57,416 bases of DNA. Origin: Gemmatimonadota bacterium. Lineage in GTDB: Bacteria > Gemmatimonadota > Gemmatimonadetes > Longimicrobiales > Gaopeijiaceae. Made by a program: the position numbers and the translations under genes. Where the stretch lies: contig JACZXQ010000023.1 in assembly GCA_022571515.1 (NCBI GenBank), positions 1-57,416 of the forward strand, read 5' to 3'. Every line of letters begins with the position of its first letter. Position 1 is the first letter of the stretch. The notes beneath the pieces are model-generated. The model saw only the letters and a list, made by a program, of their open reading frames with translations, searched no databases and was not told the origin of the DNA. This document shows, one piece after another, positions 33,342 through 42,655 of this stretch.

Positions 33342-34793
33342 TTATCCGGCGCTGTCCGCGGCGGTTGCGGGAGGGTCTTGGCTCTGCGCTGCGCTGTCGG
33401 GCGTCGGCCGCACCGGAAGCGGCAGAGCACCCTGCACTCCACGGACTTCCTCCAGACGTTCCATCGCCTTCAAGAGGCCGGTGTTCAGCACGCGTCCGTC
33501 GTATTCCGCGCGCAAGCTCGACGTCACAACGCCCAGCGGGATCACGTTGATCGAGCCGTCGAGCACGGAGTGGATGATTCCGCGAACCGTTCGTTCCAAG
33601 GCGCCCGAGGGGGATTCGCCCTGAATCGGCGTGATTCGGCGGATGCCCAGCTGGTCGGCCGCCTGCACGAGTTGGTCCCGGGTCACCTCGATGAGCGAGT
33701 CCCGCCGGGCCGGATCGATCTCGATGCCCGAATCGGTTGCTTTTCCGACGAGCAAGCGCTCACGCGCCAGGTCGAGGAGGAGACTCTCGAGCGGTCCGTC
33801 GGACGCCTGCTGGACCTGCCCCGCGAACTCCGGCGCCCGCGTCTGGAGGAACTGCTGGATGTCGCCGGCCGTCAGGCTGCCGCCGGCGTACTCCACAAGC
33901 GTTCGCTTGGTGGCCCGCCGGTTGAGGGGCTGCCAGGGTGCCCTGCCGAGTTCGCGAACCACCTCCAGCGCACCGTCTCGAACCGTCACGCCGCCGTCGG
34001 CCTCCACCGTGGCCAGAAACACCGAGTCCGCCGACCTGAGCCGTTGGGCGACGACTTGGATTCGAAAGTCGTCCCGCTCGCTCTCGAATTCGGGCGTCTC
34101 ACGTTCGTCCACTCGGATCAGGTGAAACCCGAACGGCGTCTGGACGATGTCGCTGATCTCGTCCGGCTGTAGCGCGAACGCAGCTTCCTCGAAGGGGCGC
34201 ACCATTTGGTCGCGCTCGAACCAACCCAGATCACCTCCCCGCGGCTTGCTACCCGGGTCCTGCGAAAACTCGATAGCCAGGGCAGAAAAGGACTCACCGG
34301 CTTCGATGCGCTGCCTGATCGCGTTCATGGCGTTGAAGACGCTATCGCGTTGCTCGTCCGTGGCCTGGTCGGGCAGGGTCAGGAGGATGTGGCGCGCGTG
34401 CACCCGGCCCTCCGGGGGTGACTCGTCCCAGAGTGCCCGGAGGCTGGAGTCGTCGATCGCCGTGTCGGCCTGCACGCTCGCTTCTCGGTAGAGCTGGATG
34501 ATCTCCCGCTCGAACTGTGGAAGGAGCACCGGCTCGAGATCAACGTTGCGCAGATCGGCATCCTCTTGGGCAGCGATGGCGATCAGCGTGTAGTCGACCC
34601 AGAAGTTCGCCAGTGCCCCGATGACCTCGCCTTCGTTCGGGAACTGCGCTCCCGCCAGCAGATCCACCACGTCCTGCACGGTGAGCTCGTGGGTCCCTGC
34701 CTGTGCCACGATTCGATCGCCCGGTTTGCCGGAGTCGCACCCGGCCAACGCGCCGAGACATGCCATTACAGCGACACTTCGCTTCAAATCCAT
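33342..34793 (-). CDS. Parvulin-type peptidyl-prolyl isomerase lipoprotein
   Basis: The 483-residue protein opens with a lipoprotein signal ending LAGC. It has a SurA/PrsA-like N-terminal helical domain and a parvulin domain at about residues 125-235 (VHARHILLTL, FSALAIEFSQDPGSKPRGGDLGWFERD, TPFGFHLIRVDE). A further 200-residue region ends in a Pro/Ala/Ser-rich tail. It probably sits in the envelope, where it assists protein folding. It lies 31 bases after mfd and 109 bases before surA, making two successive parvulins. Confidence 0.85.
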   Translation of the reverse strand: MDLKRSVAVMACLGALAGCDSGKPGDRIVAQAGTHELTVQDVVDLLAGAQFPNEGEVIGALANFWVDYTLIAIAAQEDADLRNVDLEPVLLPQFEREIIQLYREASVQADTAIDDSSLRALWDESPPEGRVHARHILLTLPDQATDEQRDSVFNAMNAIRQRIEAGESFSALAIEFSQDPGSKPRGGDLGWFERDQMVRPFEEAAFALQPDEISDIVQTPFGFHLIRVDERETPEFESERDDFRIQVVAQRLRSADSVFLATVEADGGVTVRDGALEVVRELGRAPWQPLNRRATKRTLVEYAGGSLTAGDIQQFLQTRAPEFAGQVQQASDGPLESLLLDLARERLLVGKATDSGIEIDPARRDSLIEVTRDQLVQAADQLGIRRITPIQGESPSGALERTVRGIIHSVLDGSINVIPLGVVTSSLRAEYDGRVLNTGLLKAMERLEEVRGVQGALPLPVRPTPDSAAQSQDPPATAADSAG

Positions 34794-34824
34794 CTACGTC
34801 GTTCTCCTTCGTGCTTCACACGGT

Positions 34825-37800
34825 TCATGCTGCGTCTTTCCTGCCGGCCAACAGCGTGGCCAAGGCCGAGATGATCGTCGCACCCAGTGGCGCGGCTCCA
34901 ACTCGGTGCAGCGCCAACGAGAGTGGCGCCAAGCGCCGGATCTCCACTTCGACCTGATGGTTCCTGAGCGGTCGCTCGAGGACCGTCAGACGGGGCTCCA
35001 CCCCGGGGCGGAAGTTAACGCGCGCGTCCCTATCACGGATCAGGATGCGTTCGACCCCAAGCGCCCGGCCAAGGATGCGTAGCGCCGCTCCTTCGAGCAG
35101 CCGCTCTACCTCGGGCGGCGGCTCTCCGAATCGATCCGTCAACTCTTCTCGCAGGCTTTGGACCTCCGTTTGGTGCCGGAGCTTGGAGAGGCGACGGTAC
35201 AGATGCAATTTCTGGCCCGAGTCCGACACGTAGCCGTCGGGGAGGAACGCCCCACCGGCCAGGGATATTTCAGGCTCCGGGTACTCCTTCTCTTCGTTAG
35301 TATCCTTCATCCGTTTGACAGTTTGCTCCAGCAGTCGAAGGTACGCATCCAGGCCCATCGCATGGGCGAATCCTGACTGTTGTCCACCCAACAGGTTGCC
35401 GGCTCCGCGCAACTCGAGGTCCTTGAGCGCCACGGCATACCCGCTTCCTAGTTCCGTGTAGTGCTCGAGCACGCGGAGGCGCTTGTCGGCCTCGTCGCTC
35501 AATTGGTCGGGAACAACGAGGTAGCAGTACGCCCGCCGGTTGCTTCGTCCGACCCGACCCCGAATCTGGTACAACTGTGACAGGCCGAACCGATCAGCCT
35601 GGTTGACGATCATGGTGTTGGCGTTGGGAACGTCGAGCCCGTTTTCGATGATCGAGGAGCACACGAGCACGTCCACCTCTCCGTCGACGAAGTCCCGCAT
35701 CACCGTGTCGAGCTCCTTGGGCGTCATCTGCCCGTGGGCGATCGCGACGGAGGCTTCGGGCGCCAGGGCGCGGGCCTGTTCGGCTGCGCTCTCGATGGTC
35801 TCGATCCGGTTGTGTAACAGGAAGGTCTGGCCGCCGCGGTCCAACTCCCTCTGCAGCGCCTCCGAAAGAATCTGGTCGGACCAGGGCACGACGTGGGTGA
35901 TGATGGGCTGCCGGTCGCGTGGCGGCGTCTGGATGAGCGACAGGTCTCTGAGGCCGCTGAGCGACAGGTGCAGCGTACGCGGGATGGGCGTGGCCGTGAG
36001 CGTGAGCACGTCGACCGACATTCGAAGCTGCTTCAGGCGCTCCTTGTCCTTCACGCCGAAGCGCTGCTCTTCGTCGATGATCAGGAGGCCGAGATCCTTG
36101 AACGTCACATCCTCCGAGAGCAGCCGGTGCGTTCCCACTACGACATCGACTGTCCCGTCCTCGAGGCCCGCGAGCAGGGTTTTTTGTTCCCTCGCGGACC
36201 TGAAGCGGCTGAGGGCTCCGATCTTGACGGGATAATCCGCCAGGCGCTCCTCGAAGGTGTGCCGGTGCTGCTCCACGAGCACGGTAGTGGGGGCGAGCAC
36301 CGCGACCTGCTTGGAGTCCTGAACGGCCTTGAACGCCGCCCGTATCGCGATTTCGGTCTTGCCGTACCCCACGTCTCCGCATATCAGCCTGTCCATGGGC
36401 CCAGACGACTCCATGTCGCGTTTGACATCAGCCATCGCTTTGCGCTGATCGGGGGTGTCCTCGTAGAGGAAAGAGGACTCCATCTCTTTCTGCCACGTTC
36501 CGTCGGGAGAGAAGGCGAACCCCACGACGGTCTTGCGCAATGCGTAGAGCTGGAGGAGTTCAGCGGTCATGTGCTCAATGGCCGCTTGGGTCTTCCGCTT
36601 GAGCGTCTTCCAGCGCTTGCCTCCGATGCGGTGGACCGCAGGAGCCTTCGAGTCGTCTGTCTCTCCAACCCACCGCTCTACGAGGTCGAGGCGGTAGACG
36701 GGTACACGCAGGATCTCTTCGCCGGCGTATTCGATCACCATGGCTTCGAGCTCCGATCCGGCTACTTGGGCGTGCTCGAGTCCCTTGAATACACCGATTC
36801 CGTGCTCCATGTGAACTACGAAGTCACCCGGAGTGAGTTGCGAGATGCTCTCGAGTGCGACCGCGCCACGGAACCTGCGAGCGCGCCGCAAGCGGCGTGT
36901 GCGACGGAACACCTCATGGTCCGTGAACACGCGTAGTGGGGGAGACGAGCGCTCCAGCACGAATCCCCCCCCAAGGGAGCCGACCATGATATGGCATTCC
37001 GGGGGGATCGACTCCACGCCGCCCAGGATCTCTTCCAGGCGGTCGCACTGCCCCTGGTTGTCGCAGAGGATCAGGGTTCGGTGCCCCGTGGCCGAACCCT
37101 CGCGTAGATGGATCTTGAGGCGCGACATGTCCCGGTCCACGGGTGGGGGCGGCGCCGTGTGCAGGACCTCGTCGCCGACGGACTCCGCGACCGCCTCGAT
37201 ACGTGGAAAACTCGTGAGGGCGGCGAGGGCCTGCTGGGGCTCGAGGAACAGGTCGCTGGGCGGGACTGGCGTCGAGCCTTCCTCGACTCGTTCGCGATGG
37301 AGCGCGCGGACCTGTGACCAGGTGCGCTCCAGCTCAGCCTGCCACTCCGCCGCGCCCACCACGAAGACGATGGTCTCGCGGGGCACCAGCTCGAGCAGCG
37401 ACCGGGGAAGGGTTTGTCCGTCACCAGGGGACGATTGGAAATTGACAGGCAGGATGTGCGCACTGTCCTGCGGTTCGGTGGAGCGCTGGTCCAGGATGTC
37501 GAAGAAGCGGATCGAGGCGACTTCGTCTCCCCAGAACTCGATCCGCATCGGCTCGGGAGAGCCGAACGAAAAGACATCCAGCAGTCCACCGCGAACGGCG
37601 AACTGGCCCACCTCCTCGACCATCGCCGCGCGCTTGAAGCCGCGCGCCTCCAATGAGTCGATCAGCCACTGGAAGCCGACCTCCTCTCCAATCTGGAGTG
37701 TGATGCGAAGCTCAACGAGGCCCTCGGGTAAGGGCGCCCGTTCCTGAAGAGCCCGCAGCGTCGTGACCAACAAACGGGCTCTACCGCTGAAGAGCGCCTC

Positions 37801-38136
37801 GACCGCCTCCACCCGGAGGCCGCCGATCTCCAGGTGCGTCTCCGTGGATTCGTATGGAAGAGCCTCGCGTTGCGGATACAGGTGGGAGACGCCTGGGCCG
37901 ATCAACACGTCCAGGTCCGTTTCGATAGCAGCGGCGGCCTGGGGATCATGCGCGACGGCCACGAAGAGGCGGTCGGGATGACGCTCATGCAGGGTGGCCA
38001 GGATGGCGGCGGGCGTTGAGCCCATAGCGCCCCCGATACGGCGCGCTTCACCGATGCCCGGGAGGGAGCCCTCCAAGCCTTGAAACGCCGGGCAGGAGGC
38101 CATGGCCTCCAACACGGGGTGGGGGAGTGAGTTCAC
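34825..38136 (-). CDS. mfd: Transcription-repair coupling factor Mfd
   Basis: Mfd removes RNA polymerase stalled at DNA damage and recruits UvrA. The 1103-residue protein has the UvrB-like N-terminal module, the RNA polymerase-interaction domain (LTPGDFVVHMEHGIGVFKGL), the RecG-like translocase with Walker A CGDVGYGKTE and DEEQRFG, VLVCSSIIENGLDVPNANT, QIRGRVGRS, and the C-terminal TRCF domain. GTG at 38136 overlaps the stop of the upstream gene as TAGTG; the longer frame would add an Arg-rich non-family extension. Confidence 0.96.
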   Translation of the reverse strand: MNSLPHPVLEAMASCPAFQGLEGSLPGIGEARRIGGAMGSTPAAILATLHERHPDRLFVAVAHDPQAAAAIETDLDVLIGPGVSHLYPQREALPYESTETHLEIGGLRVEAVEALFSGRARLLVTTLRALQERAPLPEGLVELRITLQIGEEVGFQWLIDSLEARGFKRAAMVEEVGQFAVRGGLLDVFSFGSPEPMRIEFWGDEVASIRFFDILDQRSTEPQDSAHILPVNFQSSPGDGQTLPRSLLELVPRETIVFVVGAAEWQAELERTWSQVRALHRERVEEGSTPVPPSDLFLEPQQALAALTSFPRIEAVAESVGDEVLHTAPPPPVDRDMSRLKIHLREGSATGHRTLILCDNQGQCDRLEEILGGVESIPPECHIMVGSLGGGFVLERSSPPLRVFTDHEVFRRTRRLRRARRFRGAVALESISQLTPGDFVVHMEHGIGVFKGLEHAQVAGSELEAMVIEYAGEEILRVPVYRLDLVERWVGETDDSKAPAVHRIGGKRWKTLKRKTQAAIEHMTAELLQLYALRKTVVGFAFSPDGTWQKEMESSFLYEDTPDQRKAMADVKRDMESSGPMDRLICGDVGYGKTEIAIRAAFKAVQDSKQVAVLAPTTVLVEQHRHTFEERLADYPVKIGALSRFRSAREQKTLLAGLEDGTVDVVVGTHRLLSEDVTFKDLGLLIIDEEQRFGVKDKERLKQLRMSVDVLTLTATPIPRTLHLSLSGLRDLSLIQTPPRDRQPIITHVVPWSDQILSEALQRELDRGGQTFLLHNRIETIESAAEQARALAPEASVAIAHGQMTPKELDTVMRDFVDGEVDVLVCSSIIENGLDVPNANTMIVNQADRFGLSQLYQIRGRVGRSNRRAYCYLVVPDQLSDEADKRLRVLEHYTELGSGYAVALKDLELRGAGNLLGGQQSGFAHAMGLDAYLRLLEQTVKRMKDTNEEKEYPEPEISLAGGAFLPDGYVSDSGQKLHLYRRLSKLRHQTEVQSLREELTDRFGEPPPEVERLLEGAALRILGRALGVERILIRDRDARVNFRPGVEPRLTVLERPLRNHQVEVEIRRLAPLSLALHRVGAAPLGATIISALATLLAGRKDAA

Positions 38137-40097
38137 TAGCTGGACGCTCGGCCCCCGTGTGCCGGCGCGGGCGTCATCGAGCTTCCGCGCGCCCGCACAG
38201 GGCCGGTCGCGGCCACCAGGCTTTCCACAACGAGAACTCCCAGGGCCATGATGAGGACTTGCCACCATATTTCAGGTCCCTGCCCGCTGGCGAACACCGA
38301 GCGTGTCCAGCGGGTGCTGTCCTCCACCATGGAGAGCGGGGCATCCACCAGCGCCCGCAGTTCACGAGCCTCGATGCGTTCGAGCAGCGACTCCTCGCTG
38401 GGGGTGTTCAGTGCCACGTAAGCGATCGGGGTGTCCTCTCGATAGACGGTGTAAATGCCGGGTAGGCGAGTTTCTCGAAGGACGCCCGTACCATCCACGG
38501 GATGCAGAGTTCCTTCGGGGTCCTGCACTCCCGTCGCGCCCTCCGGAAGAGGTATCGGTTCGCCAGCGATCAGGAAGGGAACCGAGGCTCCGTCACCTGC
38601 CCATCCGCTCAGCATCCATTCGAGTAGCGGGAGCAGCGATGCCGTGATCGGGAGGTTTGTCGCCTCCGGTTCGAGCGGAGAGGCCACCAGGAAGAACGGT
38701 CCCCGGTCACTCGTTCCCCGCACCAGCCAAGGTTCTCCGGTCGCCAGGCGCACGACCACCTCGGCCTCGGCCTCGGCGCCATCGGCGCCGCCGGTACCAC
38801 GGGGAACCATGCGGTAGTGCTCGAACACCCGCACTCCGTCCAGGGAGATTGGCACGCTCGAGGCGCCCAAGGGCGTCTCGCCCCGGACCTCGACAGGCTC
38901 GAAGCGCCATGAGATTCCGCTGGAGGCCAGGCGGCGGTTCAGGGCCGGCAGCAGGGTCACGTCTCGGTAGGGGACGACGATGGCGGCCGCCCCGGGCCGG
39001 CGGCTCTCCAGCCCCGCACCTCCGATGGCCAGCAGGACGTCCGCCTCGGTGAGGGACGCAGGCCGCAATCGGCCTGCGCTCTCGAGCACCGGCAGAGCCC
39101 GGGACAGGAAGAACGACTGGGACGTGTCGGCCCAGACACCCGGTGGCGGCAGCACGGTCAGGGAGAAGTATTGCCGGTCGTCCATGCTGAGGTCGTCCGG
39201 GTCGGTTTCTACGTATCCGCTCACTGGCCCTGCGGCGAACGGACCCAGCGGCAGGAGTGTGTGGCTTCCTTCCGGAGCAATCGCCGCTCCTCGGATCCGG
39301 TTCTCGACCACGAGGCGTATGGGGGCGAGTGAGTCGGAGCCGCCAGACACCCGCACCGTGATTTGGGAGCGCTGGTTGGCCAATGGCGGCAGGCCCCCGC
39401 CAATCAGAAGTCCGTCGAGGTAGCGGTTCACGGGGTCGGCGTCCGTGCCGTCGTACACGACCAGCGTGATCGCCCCAAGATCAGCTCTTACGGCGCCGCC
39501 AAGGAACGCCGTACGCTGAAGGTCGGAGACAACGTGGATCTCGGCGGCCCGAAGACCCGCGCCGGAGACCAGAGCCGCTGCGCGCTCGATGCTCTGGAGC
39601 AGGTCCCCCCGACCCCCACTCACCACGGTCTCCTCAATCCACCGGCCGACGTCGTCGAGGGAGCCGGTGAGCGCGACGCTCCACGGCTCCCCGGCTCGAA
39701 GCAGCCACACTCTGTCCTCGCTGCTGGCACGGGCCACGCTTCTGCGGGCGATGCCCTTGAGTTGGTCGAGCGTGCGGCCCTGACCCACAACCCGCCCCGA
39801 GCTCATCGAGTTGTCCAGGATGATGACCAGCGCCGTAGGGTCGTGGATGCCTACACCCCCACCGATGAACGGCCGGGCCGCAGCCAAAGCGAGCAACAGG
39901 ATCGCCGTGATCCTCAGAACCAGGAGAAGGATCTGCCGAAAACGGATCGTGCGAGCGTGTTCCTTCTCGGTGCGCTGCAGGTAGCGCAGTGCCGGAAAGG
40001 CCACGCGCCTCGTATCGTGGCGGTGGAACAGGTGCAGGATCAGCGGCACAGCGACCGCGGCTCCGGCGAGTAGCAGAAGCGGATTGAGCAGGCCCAT
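38136..40097 (-). CDS. BatA/VWA-type membrane protein
   Basis: The 653-residue protein begins MGLLNPLLLLAGAAVAVPLILHLFHRH, the N-terminal double-membrane domain of BatA-type proteins, with a second membrane helix near 55-80 and a third near the C-terminus. A VWA-like domain follows (ALVIILDNSMSS, a partly kept MIDAS), then a large region of unclear fold. Such proteins usually work with a DUF58 protein and a MoxR ATPase. Its ATG overlaps the upstream stop (TGATG) and its stop overlaps the mfd GTG. MoxR is not present next to it. Confidence 0.85.
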   Translation of the reverse strand: MGLLNPLLLLAGAAVAVPLILHLFHRHDTRRVAFPALRYLQRTEKEHARTIRFRQILLLVLRITAILLLALAAARPFIGGGVGIHDPTALVIILDNSMSSGRVVGQGRTLDQLKGIARRSVARASSEDRVWLLRAGEPWSVALTGSLDDVGRWIEETVVSGGRGDLLQSIERAAALVSGAGLRAAEIHVVSDLQRTAFLGGAVRADLGAITLVVYDGTDADPVNRYLDGLLIGGGLPPLANQRSQITVRVSGGSDSLAPIRLVVENRIRGAAIAPEGSHTLLPLGPFAAGPVSGYVETDPDDLSMDDRQYFSLTVLPPPGVWADTSQSFFLSRALPVLESAGRLRPASLTEADVLLAIGGAGLESRRPGAAAIVVPYRDVTLLPALNRRLASSGISWRFEPVEVRGETPLGASSVPISLDGVRVFEHYRMVPRGTGGADGAEAEAEVVVRLATGEPWLVRGTSDRGPFFLVASPLEPEATNLPITASLLPLLEWMLSGWAGDGASVPFLIAGEPIPLPEGATGVQDPEGTLHPVDGTGVLRETRLPGIYTVYREDTPIAYVALNTPSEESLLERIEARELRALVDAPLSMVEDSTRWTRSVFASGQGPEIWWQVLIMALGVLVVESLVAATGPVRARGSSMTPAPAHGGRASS

Positions 40098-41026
40098 CAG
40101 CCCAGGCGCTCGCGTTTGTGCAGGTAGGCTTTGAGTGCCCGCGACAGGGGGGTGTCGGTGCCCACCACGACGTAGTCGATCCCGTGGGGCTTGAGGCTGC
40201 GCTCCCACTCGTTGAGGGCATCGACCACGGCCCCCCGGTAGGCCGCCCGTACGTCGGCCACGCTTACGCTCAACTCGTCACCTGTCTCGGGATCGAAGAA
40301 GCGTGCATCCCCCGTGTGTGGTAGCTCGCGCTCGCCCGGGTCTATCAGGTGCAGCACGAGGACTTCGTGGCCTCGGTGCCGCAGGAAGCGCAGGGCGGTG
40401 AGGGTGGTGTCCGGGTCCACGAGAAGGTCGGATAGAAGCACGACCAGCCCCCGCCTCCTCAGTCGCACGGCGACCTCTTTCAGTGCCGTGTGGGCCGACG
40501 TGCCTCCCCCGGGCGCCAGATGCGTGAGGTGGCGCAGAAGTTCGTACCAGTGCAACTGGCCGCCTCTCGGCGCGACGCGGGCGACGATCTCATCGTGGAA
40601 CGCAGCGAGGCCGACCGAGTCGCCCTGCCGAAGCAGGATGAGGGCCAGGGAGGCCGCGAGGTGCTTCGCGTACCAAAACTTGGTCGGGAGCGTTTCGGGA
40701 TCCGAACTCCAGCCCATCGAGGCGCTCACGTCCACGAGCAGGTAGGCCCTGAGGTTGGTCTCTTCCTCGAACTGCTTGACGTAAAAGCGGTCCGAACGCG
40801 CCCACATGCGCCAGTCGATATAGCGGAGGTCGTCGCCCGGTTGGTATGCGCGTAACTCGGCGAACTCGGCCGAGAACCCGCGGTGCGGTGAGCGGTGAAG
40901 GCCCATGATGAAGCCCTCCACCACTTGGCGAGCGATCAACTCGACGCCGCCCAACTGCGAGAGGGTCGCCGGGTCCATCAGATCGGGCCGGCCCCGGGGG
41001 GACGCGGGATACGCTAGTTCGCTCAT
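40097..41026 (-). CDS. DUF58 domain protein
   Basis: The 309-residue protein has the DUF58 pattern: GFSAEFAELRAYQPGDDLRYIDWRMWARSDRFYVKQFEEETN, then a VWA-like segment with LVDVSASMGW and the later VVLLSDLLVDP. DUF58 proteins accompany MoxR ATPases and VWA proteins in stress or envelope maturation. MSELAYPAS is preferred as start; a longer reading adds 27 residues. It opens the 11-gene minus-strand run and is coupled to the BatA-type gene. Confidence 0.9.
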   Translation of the reverse strand: MSELAYPASPRGRPDLMDPATLSQLGGVELIARQVVEGFIMGLHRSPHRGFSAEFAELRAYQPGDDLRYIDWRMWARSDRFYVKQFEEETNLRAYLLVDVSASMGWSSDPETLPTKFWYAKHLAASLALILLRQGDSVGLAAFHDEIVARVAPRGGQLHWYELLRHLTHLAPGGGTSAHTALKEVAVRLRRRGLVVLLSDLLVDPDTTLTALRFLRHRGHEVLVLHLIDPGERELPHTGDARFFDPETGDELSVSVADVRAAYRGAVVDALNEWERSLKPHGIDYVVVGTDTPLSRALKAYLHKRERLG

Positions 41027-41235
41027 GGGTGACACCGAAGCTAGGTCCACCGGCCAAGACCAGCAATCATGGCCAGGATGTCCATAGGGTTCCGCCGTCC
41101 CGTCCACTTTTTGGGACGCTTGGCAATACCGTTACCTGTGAAATCCCTACAGCCATGCGGAGTCGCCCGGTCAAACAGGTTGGCACGGGATCTGCTTTCA
41201 TGGTGCATGGGGAGTCGTACACCCGGGAGGAGATC

Positions 41236-42627
41236 ATGGTCGCCGCGGGAGGAAGCATCAGCATTGCGCTGACTGTTGGAGCATTGATCGGCGCGGCTCC
41301 CTTCCCCGTGGGCGCCGTTCCACAGACCCAAGATGATCAGCTCGAGGCCCGTGTCTGGCTCGACCGCGGCGACGAGCCCGTCCTCCGGCGTGGCGAGCGG
41401 GTGCGCGTCTACTACCGATCCACCGCGGACGCCTTCGTCGCGATCCTCAACATCGACACGGATGGGACGACGCGCCTCCTTTTTCCGCGCTCGCCAGACG
41501 AGAACCACTATGTGCGTGGAGGCCGCGACTATCAGCTGATCTTTCCCAATTCGCCGGCGTGGCATGTCGAAGACCGGCCCGGCATCGGATACTTCTTCAT
41601 CGTTACATCGCGGGAACCGTTCGACTTCAGTGCGCTTCGGTACTCCCGCTTCGACGGTGGTTGGGACATGTCTCTGGTAAGTCGGCAGGTCTACACCGAT
41701 CCCTACGTGGCGGTAGACGATCTCGTGGCCCATCTGATCCCCGACTGGGAGTATGCGGACTACGCCTTGGACTTCGCGACGTATCACGTAGACCAACGGC
41801 AGTCGTACCCGCGCTTTCTCTGCTACGAGTGTCACGGTTTCCGTCCGTACACGGTGTGGAACCCATACGCCTATTCCTGCACGAGCTTCCGGGTCGTGAT
41901 ATACGACGACCCGTACTACTACCCGTCCTACCGTTACCGTGGGAACAGGGTGGTCTACTCCAGGCCCATTGCGCCCGGCGTGCCGCGCTACCAGTTCAAG
42001 GAGCGCGCCGCCGGAGAGGTCGGAACGCCGGACATCAGGAGGCGGGCGACGCCCGGTAGAACACCGCCGTCGGCATCCCAGGCGCGCACGAGCGCGCCCG
42101 TCGGTCGAGCGGGATCTCGCCCGGGCTACCCCCGCGACCCACCGAACAGCCCGTCCACGGCGCGGCACGGGTCGCCCTACCGACACGCCGCCCCTCATCG
42201 CCCCGCGGCGCTCGACTCCGAGCCCGGGAGCTTCACCCCGTCCGACAACCCGCGTGCGCCCGCCTGTCACCGGTTCTCGGCCACAGACCAGACGCACCAC
42301 TCCAGCGGCGACCGGCAGACGGATGCCGGCCCGCACCACACGTCCACCCGCAAGAACCCCTCCAAAGGCGAAGGCCAGGGTACGTCCCCCCACGAGGCCT
42401 ACCGGGCCCCGAGCCGGGAGTACGCCCAGGCGCCCTCCGACCAGCAAGCCGCCTTCCCGCGCATCCTCATCGACATCGCGGTCCGCTCGGAAGCCCGTGA
42501 AGAGGCCACCCCGCGGGGGCTCCGGGTAGGACGCCCGGTCCCGACGAAGGGAGCCCCGAAGGACTCGCGTCGATCGAGGTCCCCTGTGCCGCTCAGGCTC
42601 GTTATCTTCCTGGTTCGTAGATCTTAG
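41236..42627 (+). CDS. Secreted DUF4384-type protein with basic low-complexity tail
   Basis: The start ATG has GGGAGGAG just upstream and gives a signal peptide ([23 protein letters not shown]) and a 463-residue protein. Residues about 30-160 resemble DUF4384: [27 protein letters not shown], then [15 protein letters not shown] Tyr-rich region follows ([14 protein letters not shown]), and the last 170 residues are Pro, Arg, Ser, Thr and His rich. G/C third-position use stays high in this frame to the end, so it is taken as real, although a neighbouring frame also looks like an Arg/Pro tail. Function unknown. Confidence 0.7.
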   Translation: MVAAGGSISIALTVGALIGAAPFPVGAVPQTQDDQLEARVWLDRGDEPVLRRGERVRVYYRSTADAFVAILNIDTDGTTRLLFPRSPDENHYVRGGRDYQLIFPNSPAWHVEDRPGIGYFFIVTSREPFDFSALRYSRFDGGWDMSLVSRQVYTDPYVAVDDLVAHLIPDWEYADYALDFATYHVDQRQSYPRFLCYECHGFRPYTVWNPYAYSCTSFRVVIYDDPYYYPSYRYRGNRVVYSRPIAPGVPRYQFKERAAGEVGTPDIRRRATPGRTPPSASQARTSAPVGRAGSRPGYPRDPPNSPSTARHGSPYRHAAPHRPAALDSEPGSFTPSDNPRAPACHRFSATDQTHHSSGDRQTDAGPHHTSTRKNPSKGEGQGTSPHEAYRAPSREYAQAPSDQQAAFPRILIDIAVRSEAREEATPRGLRVGRPVPTKGAPKDSRRSRSPVPLRLVIFLVRRS

Positions 42628-42655
42628 GCCGTCGTCATCGAACAACGAGTGCCGC

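Noticed and set aside
41041-42645. Long minus-strand frame opposite the DUF4384-type gene
   Set aside because: The translation is Arg/Gly/Val-rich without any domain, and lies antisense to a frame with a ribosome binding site and signal peptide, so it is a shadow of GC-rich coding DNA.
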